In this document: positions 7,430-12,124 of the stretch, piece by piece
How positions within the stretch are numbered: position 1 is the stretch's first letter
Layout: each line of letters opens with the position of its first letter
DNA from: Acidimicrobiaceae bacterium
Lineage (GTDB): Bacteria > Actinomycetota > Acidimicrobiia > Acidimicrobiales > MedAcidi-G1
NCBI GenBank assembly: GCA_002699725.1
Contig: PACE01000029.1
Span: 11,942-24,065, forward strand
Reading direction: 5' to 3'
DNA: 12,124 bases
The notes under the pieces: generated by a model
Told to the model about the DNA's origin: nothing
The model's input: the letters and a program-made list of their open reading frames with translations, nothing else
The model's database searches: none
Position numbers and translations under genes: made by a program

Positions 7430-8506
7430 ATGGAATGGATCGAGACAACCGGAGCGACAGTCGACGATGCCAAGGAGCGGGCACTGGACCGCCTGGGTGT
7501 GGCCGAGGACGAGTTGGAGTACGAGATCCTGGCAGAGGCTTCACGATCGATGCTGGGACTAAAGAAGACCGATGCCCGGCTGCGGGCACGGGTCCGTCCA
7601 CGCGCGCCTCGTCAGAGGGTCGAGCGCAGGGACCGGGATCGCAGTCGAGGCCGTCGAGGCGACCGGTCCCGGGCCGGCAAGGGCAAGGGGAACGGGCGCA
7701 ACGACGGTGGGCAGGGCGACGGGAACAAGCAGCGCGGCGACCGGGCGAAGAAGGGCGACGGGAACAGGCAGCGCAACGACGGTGGGCAGGGCGACGGGAA
7801 CAAGCAGCGCGGCGACCGGGCGAAATCGGGTGGTGGGGAAAGCAAACGTGCTGATCGGGCGAAGCCGTCAGCGGGTTCCTCGGACGGGGATTCGAAGGAG
7901 ACGTCGTCGAGTCGACGCCGGGGAAGGGGCTCTGGCGTTTCGGGGGAAGCCAGGACGGGCGTAGAGTCCACCAGCGATGATCGGGCCAGTGCCGGTCGGG
8001 ACGAAATCGTGCCGGATCCGGCGCCTAAGGGAGAGCAGATGGAATTAGAGACCCAGTCGGAGATCGTCGAGGCTTTTGTCACGGGCCTGCTCGACGAGAT
8101 GGGACTCGATGCCCGTGTCGTGAGCACAATCGAGGACGATCGCCTCTCGGTCGAGGCGCAGGGCCTGAACCTGGGCCGCGCTATTGGCCATCGTGGCGAG
8201 ACGGTCCGCGCCATTACCGAGATCGCCCGCACGATTGTCCAGCGCAGGTCCGAAGGAGATGCGGTGGGCTTTCTGAGCGTCGACGTCGGGGGCTACCGGG
8301 AACGCCGCCGGACCTTCCTCGAGGAATTCGCCCGGAATCAGGCCGATGCGGTCCTCGACGATGGACGGGCACGAGCACTCGAGCCGATGGGCTCTGCCGA
8401 TCGTAAGGTCATCCACGACACGGTCTCGGAAATTGACGGTGTCGAGACCGAGTCCGAGGGCTCCGATCGGGATCGCCGGGTGGTGATCCGGCCCGGCGCC
8501 GACTGA
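7430..8506 (+). CDS. jag: Jag/KhpB-type RNA-binding protein (Jag_N, KH, R3H)
   Basis: RNA-binding protein encoded next to yidC in most Gram-positive bacteria; Jag/KhpB relatives bind RNA and affect cell elongation and division. The Jag_N domain is residues 1-53 (WIETTGATVDDAKERALDRL, with the MLGLKK turn). Residues ~55-200 are a low-complexity basic linker with a duplicated 18-residue segment (90-107 and 115-132). The KH domain is about 208-286, with the GxxG loop IGHRG at 252-256. The R3H domain follows, with RKVIH (325-329) supplying the RxxxH motif. The ATG at 7430 has GAGGAAG upstream, inside the end of yidC. The linker is much longer than in B. subtilis, and together with the YidC tail it adds a second basic disordered segment to the same operon. 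Confidence 0.94.
   Translation: MEWIETTGATVDDAKERALDRLGVAEDELEYEILAEASRSMLGLKKTDARLRARVRPRAPRQRVERRDRDRSRGRRGDRSRAGKGKGNGRNDGGQGDGNKQRGDRAKKGDGNRQRNDGGQGDGNKQRGDRAKSGGGESKRADRAKPSAGSSDGDSKETSSSRRRGRGSGVSGEARTGVESTSDDRASAGRDEIVPDPAPKGEQMELETQSEIVEAFVTGLLDEMGLDARVVSTIEDDRLSVEAQGLNLGRAIGHRGETVRAITEIARTIVQRRSEGDAVGFLSVDVGGYRERRRTFLEEFARNQADAVLDDGRARALEPMGSADRKVIHDTVSEIDGVETESEGSDRDRRVVIRPGAD
7696..7824 (+). repeat. 54-bp exact direct repeat inside the jag linker
   Basis: Bases 7696-7749 and 7771-7824 are identical over 54 bp, with starts 75 bp apart. The repeat is in frame and encodes RNDGGQGDGNKQRGDRAK twice. The intervening 21 bases (KGDGNRQ) are a decayed partial copy of the same theme. Perfect nucleotide identity, including third positions, points to a recent duplication or ongoing slippage. 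Confidence 0.9.
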
Positions 8507-8514
8507 GTACAGCA

Positions 8515-9126
8515 ATGGACGGCGGTGTCGGGCGGGTGCTCGACGCTGCGGTCGACGAGGGTTTCCTTACCTCCGGTGCGGCGTCCGAGGGGTTTCGTCA
8601 CAGTTCCGGCTTCCTTGCCGGCACTCCCCTGCCCACTGCAGGCCAGTCCGCCGTGGATTTGGGCTCCGGTGGTGGTCTCCCGGGACTGGTTCTGGCGACC
8701 CTTACGAACTGCAATTGGTTCCTGGTGGAGCGCAGCGAGCGCCGTTGTCGCTTCCTCGAATGGGCGGCGCGGTCCCTTGAGGTTTTCGACCGCGTGTCGG
8801 TTGTGCACGCCGACGCCACGGAGGTGGGACGGGGCGAGCTGCGCTGCTCGGTGACGCTGGTGACGGCGCGGGCATTCGGACCACCGGGCGTCACCATTGA
8901 ATGTGGGGCGCCCCTCCTGGCCGATGAGGGACACCTGGTCGTGAGCGAACCACCGGAAGACGGACGGGCCCGCTGGCCGGAGGATCCCCTGGGAGAACTG
9001 GGCCTCTCCGATGCGGGTGCCTGGGAGCACGAGGGGGCCCGATTTCAGGCATTCCGGTCGGACGGACCTTGTGGCGACCGGTATCCGCGTGCCTGGAAGG
9101 CAATTGAACGTTCGCCAGTGTTCTGA
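8515..9126 (+). CDS. rsmG: 16S rRNA (guanine527-N7)-methyltransferase RsmG (GidB), divergent
   Basis: S-adenosylmethionine-dependent methyltransferase expected to modify G527 of 16S rRNA in the small-subunit decoding region; loss in other bacteria gives low-level streptomycin resistance. The 203-residue product has the SAM-binding motif I VDLGSGGGLPGL (47-58), the acidic residue ending strand 2 (VERSERR, E72), VVHADATEV (97-105), TARAFGPP (117-124, matching the family's [ST]RA[FV]), and the C-terminal YPRAWKAIERSPVF in place of the usual YPRxxGxPxxxPL. The core is clear but the second half is short and divergent. The ATG at 8515 is 8 bases after the jag stop with a poor Shine-Dalgarno. The position after jag supports the assignment. 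It appears to be the last gene of the rpmH cluster. Confidence 0.88.
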   Translation: MDGGVGRVLDAAVDEGFLTSGAASEGFRHSSGFLAGTPLPTAGQSAVDLGSGGGLPGLVLATLTNCNWFLVERSERRCRFLEWAARSLEVFDRVSVVHADATEVGRGELRCSVTLVTARAFGPPGVTIECGAPLLADEGHLVVSEPPEDGRARWPEDPLGELGLSDAGAWEHEGARFQAFRSDGPCGDRYPRAWKAIERSPVF

Positions 9127-9160
9127 CACTTGCCTGGGATCGCGGCCCTCGGGAGAATTG

Positions 9161-9180
9161 TGGGTAAACGCCCATGTTTT
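9161..9180 (+). terminator. Weak intrinsic terminator after rsmG
   Basis: TGGGT (9161-9165) can pair with GCCCA (9170-9174) over an AAAC loop, with one T-G pair at the loop end, followed by TGTTTT (9175-9180). It is 35 bp after the rsmG stop and before the 3' end of the convergent helix-turn-helix gene. The stem is short, so confidence is limited. Confidence 0.4.
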
Positions 9181-9197
9181 CGGGGATTTTGGTGAAC

Positions 9198-9578
9198 TCA
9201 GCCGCCGTCGAGTTCCCCGGAGAGGTCGGATAGCCATCCCTGGAGTTCCCCCAGGGCCTGTCTGGCCTCCGCTCTTTGATGCGGGCTCAGGGACCGTGGT
9301 TCCCGGGCGGTGAGGCGCGTGTCGATGGTGTCGGACCAGGCCCTCAACAGTTCGGGCAGAGTTCCCCCACCGGTGCCCGCGCGCGGCGTTCCGGAACGTC
9401 CGGCACTGGCGCCGTCGCGCAGGAGTTGTTCGAGGGAATCCACGGAAACCTTCCAGGGGGAATTCTCGGTCGGGCCCTTGAGGCCCTCGACCCGCTCCTC
9501 CTTGAGCCATCGTCGGATCGTGGAGGCCTCGTATCCGAACCGCCGTGAGGCTTCCTTGAGGGAGACGTACTCGGCCAT
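9198..9578 (-). CDS. Small MerR/excisionase-type helix-turn-helix protein
   Basis: A 126-residue protein not recognised as a named family member. Residues 4-50 are a classic MerR/excisionase-like winged helix-turn-helix: YVSLKEASRRFGYEASTIRRW (helix 1, turn, recognition helix) then KEERVEGLKGP and a tryptophan in the wing (PWKVSVDSLEQLL). Residues 55-75 are a Gly/Ser/Thr linker, and 76-123 form two amphipathic helices (LPELLRAWSDTIDTRL and AEARQALGELQGWLSDLSGEL) that could dimerise or bind a partner. No transmembrane segment or catalytic motif is seen. GGAG lies 4 bases before the ATG at 9578. It converges on rsmG and diverges from the coiled-coil gene across the phased repeat region, where a MerR-type dimer could bind. 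Likely a DNA-binding regulator or site-recognition factor; the role is inferred. Confidence 0.75.
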   Translation of the reverse strand: MAEYVSLKEASRRFGYEASTIRRWLKEERVEGLKGPTENSPWKVSVDSLEQLLRDGASAGRSGTPRAGTGGGTLPELLRAWSDTIDTRLTAREPRSLSPHQRAEARQALGELQGWLSDLSGELDGG

Positions 9579-9978
9579 GGAACTCCGATTGTGGGGTTCG
9601 ACGCATGGGATTCGCCGGATCGGACGGGTTCCGACATGGTAGCCCGATGGACAACGATGGGGAGCGATAGTTGGCTACTGGTGTCGAATTTGGCCATCCC
9701 GTTTTCCCGTGGATAGTTCTGTCGATCGCCTGAGCCAGGGCTTGGTCAGGGGGAGGAGGGCAGGAGATGAGTCTCGGAAGGCCCCGGATAGTTCCGAACA
9801 CTCCGGAGGTTTCCGAAGGGTTCGGAACTGTTCGGATCCGAAGAATCCCGGATCGAGAAGGCCCCATCCGGGGGAGGGCTGACGCCAGGTCCTCGGATAC
9901 TCGGAGGATCGAGCAAGCGTCTACGCCAAAGGGATCGGGTCCGGTCCGTGCCCTCCGTGGTGGTTGAATGAGTTCTCA
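9579..9978. promoter_or_regulatory. Divergent intergenic region between two helix-turn-helix genes
   Basis: About 400 bp, and about 490 bp if the downstream gene starts at 10072. It holds the first phased repeat block (9791-9842). Looser copies of the same theme occur at 9596-9632 (GGTTCGACG, GATTCGCCG, GATCGGACG, GGTTCCGAC) and 9892-9912 (CTCGGATA, CTCGGAGG). The heptamer GATAGTT occurs three times, at 9666, 9712 and 9787, twice as GGATAGTTC. A strong Shine-Dalgarno (AGGAGG, 9754-9759) precedes an ATG at 9767 that opens a 66-codon frame running to 9967 through the repeat block. Its codons (ATA, AGA, AGG, CGA) are unlike those of the neighbours, so it is probably not a normal gene but could be a leader peptide. 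No confident -35/-10 pair was found, and no parS-like TGTTTCACGTGAAACA is present. Confidence 0.55.
9791..9842. repeat. Phased palindromic repeat block A (TTCSGAA units every ~10 bp)
   Basis: Successive units start at 9792 (TTCCGAA), 9802 (TCCGGA), 9811 (TTCCGAA), 9821 (TTCGGAA) and 9831 (TTCGGA, continuing to TCCGAA at 9837): steps of 10, 9, 10 and 10 bp, close to one helical turn. Larger symmetries are built from them. GTTCCGAAC (9791-9799) and GTTCGGAAC (9820-9828) are perfect 9-bp inverted repeats. TTCCGAA-GGG-TTCGGAA (9811-9827) is a near-palindrome. TTCGGATCCGAA (9831-9842) is a perfect 12-bp palindrome. Sites on one face of the helix suit cooperative binding by a small dimeric DNA-binding protein, as at operator arrays or plasmid centromeres. 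Function is inferred. Confidence 0.8.
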
Positions 9979-11142
9979 ATGGACACTCCGAACCCTTCGA
10001 ACAGTTCGGAGTATTCCGAACCCTTCGAACTGTCCGCCACGACGCGGTCTGCCGGCACTACGGTCGGCACCATGGATCCTGCGCCCACATCGTCGACCTT
10101 CACCTCCCCGGTTGGCCCCGTTCGGCGCGGTCCTGCGGGCGAGGACGAGTTGTACCTCGACGAGATCCTGTCCCTGACGCCCATCAAGCGCACCCGCCTG
10201 TACACCTTTCGGGACCAGGGCCGGTTCGGGCCCGTGCGCGAGGCACCGGGCCCCACCTGCCCTCGCCCGGTCTTTCTCCTCGAGGGCGTTGCCGGCGTCT
10301 GCGAGGAATTGGGCTATCCGATCCCGACCGTTGCCGACATCCTCGCCTTCCGTAGCACAGGAGTGCCAACGGCCAGCGGCGACGACATCGTCGAGACCAC
10401 ATGGCAGGACTCGTTGGTGAAGGCGTCTCCGGAAACCAACGTCGATCCCGCTCGCGCCCGGGTTTCAGGCTTGGAATCCGTTCCCGGGACGGCGCAGCAC
10501 CGCACTGAACTCGAATTGGAGCAACGCGGGGACGTACTCCGGGCTCGCGATCCAGATCGGGGTCTCACCACACGCGTGGAGGACCCCAACAGGCAGGCGA
10601 TCGAAGCGGCGCTCCACGAGGAGCGGGCCCGGCAGTTGGAAGAGGAGAACGAGGCCTTGCGCGCCGAAAGGGATCGGGCGAGGGCCGAGGAAGTGTCGGG
10701 TCGGGAGCGTGTCATCACCCTCGAAGCCGACCTCCGGATCACAGAAGCGGCGAGAGAGCGGGCACTCGAGGACCTGGTTGGCCGTGACGCCCGCATCAGA
10801 CGCCTCGAGAGCGACCTGGAGGAACGGACAGCGGAAGCACATCGCCTGAATGCCGAACACCGTGGCGTTCAGGGAGAACTCCGCCATGCGGTCGCCGAGC
10901 TTGATGCGGCCCGTGGGGAGCGCAACGACCTCCGCGGCGATCGCGACGCCCTTCGGGAGGACGTAAGCGATGCACGTGAGGAGAATGCTGCATTACGACC
11001 TGAGGTCGAACTGCTCCGGGCAAACACCACGAGGGGATTTCGGCGCCGTCAGAGGCGTCAGGCGAAGCGCGACGCGAAGCCCGGCGTGGACACCGCATCT
11101 GCTGATGAGGCCGAGGTCTCGTCGACCGACGAGTCGGCCTGA
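9979..11142 (+). CDS. HTH-coiled-coil protein, RacA/KfrA-like architecture (unknown family)
   Basis: A 387-residue protein I do not recognise. Residues 1-50 are low-complexity Ser/Thr/Pro. Residues ~58-120 look like a MerR-type helix-turn-helix (YLDEILSLTPIKRTRLYTFR then DQGRFGPVRE, and a following helix LEGVAGVCEELGY). After a linker, ~207-350 is a long charged coiled coil (EERARQLEEENEALRAERDR and similar heptads). It ends with a basic patch (GFRRRQRRQAKRDAK, 353-367) and an acidic tail. An HTH followed by a coiled coil is the layout of RacA (B. subtilis chromosome anchor) and KfrA (plasmid stability), but no homology is claimed. Start is uncertain: TTG 9964, ATG 9979 (weak GAG upstream, chosen) and ATG 10072 are in frame. 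A 10072 start would leave repeat block B non-coding. Likely binds the flanking repeats. Confidence 0.7.
   Translation: MDTPNPSNSSEYSEPFELSATTRSAGTTVGTMDPAPTSSTFTSPVGPVRRGPAGEDELYLDEILSLTPIKRTRLYTFRDQGRFGPVREAPGPTCPRPVFLLEGVAGVCEELGYPIPTVADILAFRSTGVPTASGDDIVETTWQDSLVKASPETNVDPARARVSGLESVPGTAQHRTELELEQRGDVLRARDPDRGLTTRVEDPNRQAIEAALHEERARQLEEENEALRAERDRARAEEVSGRERVITLEADLRITEAARERALEDLVGRDARIRRLESDLEERTAEAHRLNAEHRGVQGELRHAVAELDAARGERNDLRGDRDALREDVSDAREENAALRPEVELLRANTTRGFRRRQRRQAKRDAKPGVDTASADEAEVSSTDESA
9985..10036. repeat. Phased palindromic repeat block B at the 5' end of the coiled-coil gene
   Basis: Units start at 9987 (TCCGAA), 9996 (TTCGAA), 10005 (TTCGGA), 10014 (TTCCGAA), 10024 (TTCGAA) and 10033 (TCCG): steps of 9, 9, 9, 10 and 9 bp. 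ACTCCGAAC (9985-9993) and GTTCGGAGT (10004-10012) are a perfect 9-bp inverted repeat. TCCGAACCCTTCGAAC is a 16-bp exact direct repeat at 9987-10002 and 10015-10030. The motif GAACTGTTCG (or GAACTGTCCG) is shared with block A at 9825-9834 and occurs here on both strands. If the gene starts at 9979, the block encodes TPNPSNSSEYSEPFELS; if it starts at 10072, it is an upstream operator or centromere-like site. Confidence 0.8.
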
Positions 11143-11163
11143 GAATACTGGCTGTCCTTCGGG

Positions 11164-11184
11164 GGAGGCCACACAAGGGCCTCC
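11164..11184. terminator. Inverted repeat between convergent genes, possible bidirectional terminator
   Basis: GGAGGCC (11164-11170) and GGCCTCC (11178-11184) form a perfect 7-bp GC-rich stem with a 7-base loop, lying in the 52-bp gap between the stop codons of the coiled-coil gene and the CwlM-like gene. There is no T-run on either side. Terminators without a U-tract are common in actinobacteria, so this is a plausible but unproven shared terminator. Confidence 0.45.
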
Positions 11185-11194
11185 GGGTTGGTGC

Positions 11195-12124
11195 TCAGGC
11201 TTCTGGGGAGGTGGTGGGGTCCGCTGCCCAGGCGGACACTGCCACAGTTAGTTGATCGGCGAGTTCGGCGGTGGCGGGAACCACCGACGGCGGGGGAGCC
11301 AGCGTGCAGAGCACCGCCGGCATCCGTGTTCGACGCAGGATCGGGAGCCTCATGCCGCGGACAGCGACCTCGGTACCGGCCATACCGTCGGCCAACACCT
11401 GTTTGAGGGCTGCGGCGCAACGTTGGGCCAGACGGAGGCCGCCCTCGCTGTGGAAGCCTTCGGTGGCGAAGTATGCAACCTCCGGGGCGGACAGGCTCTC
11501 GATGCGGAGCCCGAGGTAGGCCTCCGCCTCGAACCGGTTGGCCGTGGCGGCCTGGGTGGTGTCGTCCGGATGGTCGAGGGCGACGACGTTTGCACCACGG
11601 GTTCGCAGACCGCGCGACAGTGCGGCGGCGAGGGCGCCGCAGCTGCCGAAGTGGCCCAGGGCGATCCGCCGTTCGTCGAGGTCGGGTCGGCTGCGCAGAA
11701 GTAGGTCGAGTTCTCGAACCTGGGCCACAGGGGTGGTACCGGCTGAACGGCCGGCCAGGTGGCGGAGGGATCGGACCGTGGCGGCGCCGGCGATGCCATC
11801 CAGGATGAGGCCGGAATTGCGCTGGAAGTCCCGAAGTGCGGCCGATGTGTCGGTCCCGAAGATCCCGTCGATCCGACCGGCATTGAATCCGAGGCTGCCA
11901 AGCCGTAACTGGAGGTCGGCCACGTCGTCGCCGCGCAGCATCGGGGCATGCAGGTAGAGGTTGCGGTCGCCCAGTCGGTATCCGGCCTCGATCAGCGACG
12001 ACAGCGTGTGTTCGTCGACGAGGCCGTGTTCATGGAGGCCGCGTTCGGCCTGGAAGCGGGCGACCTGGGCCGATGTGTCTTCTCCGTAGTGGCCCGCGGT
12101 GGCCTCGGCAGGGACAACGGGATG
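11195..12124 (-). CDS. CwlM-like peptidoglycan-binding protein with degenerate amidase_3 domain (5' end cut)
   Basis: 309 residues are visible; the frame stays open to the window edge, so the start lies outside. Residues ~11-47 are the end of a first peptidoglycan_binding_1 domain (YGEDTSAQVARFQAERGL). About 63-125 is a second one (RGDDVADLQLRLGSLGFNAG, then FGTDTSAALRDFQRNSGL). The rest resembles N-acetylmuramoyl-L-alanine amidase (amidase_3): ANRFEAEAYLGLRI aligns with the family's ANrxxADlFxSIHaN, and MRLPILRRTRMPAVLCTL with the VLrxtxxPavLvElGF strand. Key residues are gone: Arg in place of the second zinc His, Thr in place of the catalytic Glu, and no Glu after the first GH. In mycobacteria CwlM sits in this neighbourhood and is a cytoplasmic, non-hydrolytic regulator of MurA; a similar regulatory role is inferred. 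Confidence 0.82.
   Translation of the reverse strand, partial: HPVVPAEATAGHYGEDTSAQVARFQAERGLHEHGLVDEHTLSSLIEAGYRLGDRNLYLHAPMLRGDDVADLQLRLGSLGFNAGRIDGIFGTDTSAALRDFQRNSGLILDGIAGAATVRSLRHLAGRSAGTTPVAQVRELDLLLRSRPDLDERRIALGHFGSCGALAAALSRGLRTRGANVVALDHPDDTTQAATANRFEAEAYLGLRIESLSAPEVAYFATEGFHSEGGLRLAQRCAAALKQVLADGMAGTEVAVRGMRLPILRRTRMPAVLCTLAPPPSVVPATAELADQLTVAVSAWAADPTTSPEA

Noticed and set aside
9703..9717. DnaA box (CTATCCACG on the minus strand)
   Set aside because: Two mismatches from TTATCCACA and isolated from the other boxes by over 4 kb.
8338..9867. 509-codon open frame on the minus strand across jag, rsmG and the small HTH gene
   Set aside because: It is antisense to the plus-strand jag and rsmG, runs in a different frame from the HTH gene, and its translation is Arg/Pro-rich with no motif.
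9579..9978. parS site
   Set aside because: No sequence close to TGTTTCACGTGAAACA was found here or elsewhere in the window by eye.
9821..10012. LexA/SOS boxes (GAAC and GTTC half-sites)
   Set aside because: The actinobacterial SOS box has four bases between GAAC and GTTC; here the halves are separated by only one base (GAACTGTTC, GAACAGTTC).
9791..10036. CRISPR array
   Set aside because: Units are 6-10 bp with essentially no spacers; CRISPR repeats are about 24-40 bp with spacers of similar length.

Overview
The window is the replication-origin neighbourhood of a high-GC bacterium, most likely an actinobacterium. The evidence is the order gyrB-dciA-recF-dnaN-dnaA / rpmH-rnpA-yidD-yidC-jag-rsmG, DnaA boxes of the TTGTCCACA/TTATCCACA type, and a CwlM-like peptidoglycan-binding pseudo-amidase a few kb beyond rsmG. 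A lineage near Acidimicrobiia is a guess from overall character, not something the sequence proves.

Left arm (1-4891), all on the minus strand and transcribed away from the origin: dnaA (GTG start at 4891), dnaN, recF, dciA (DUF721) and the N-terminal third of gyrB, which is cut by the window edge. recF and dciA overlap by ATGA. A hairpin plus T-run separates dciA from gyrB. DnaA-box-like 9-mers occur on both sides of dnaA: in the 198-bp dnaA-dnaN gap and in the 514-bp dnaA-rpmH gap, so the origin may be bipartite.

Right arm (5406-9126), all on the plus strand: rpmH (L34), rnpA (RNase P protein, TTG start overlapping the rpmH stop), yidD, yidC, jag/khpB and rsmG. This is the classic ribosome, RNA-processing and membrane-insertion cluster. 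YidC has a long basic tail and lacks the arginine usually found in its hydrophilic groove. Jag has a long, repeat-bearing basic linker.

Beyond rsmG (9127-11142) the window departs from the usual plan. parA and parB, which normally follow rsmG in actinobacteria, are absent. In their place are two divergent genes: a 126-residue MerR/excisionase-type helix-turn-helix protein (minus) and a ~387-residue protein with an N-terminal helix-turn-helix-like domain, a long coiled coil and a basic C-terminal patch (plus). Between them, and running into the start of the second gene, are two blocks of short palindromic TTCSGAA-type units repeated every 9-10 bp. Phased sites, DNA-binding proteins and a coiled coil next to oriC suggest a candidate chromosome-organising, anchoring or partition module, or at least a strongly self-regulated locus. 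This is the part most likely to be undescribed.

The right edge (11195-12124, minus) is a partial CwlM-like protein: two peptidoglycan-binding repeats and a degenerate amidase_3 fold that has lost most catalytic residues.
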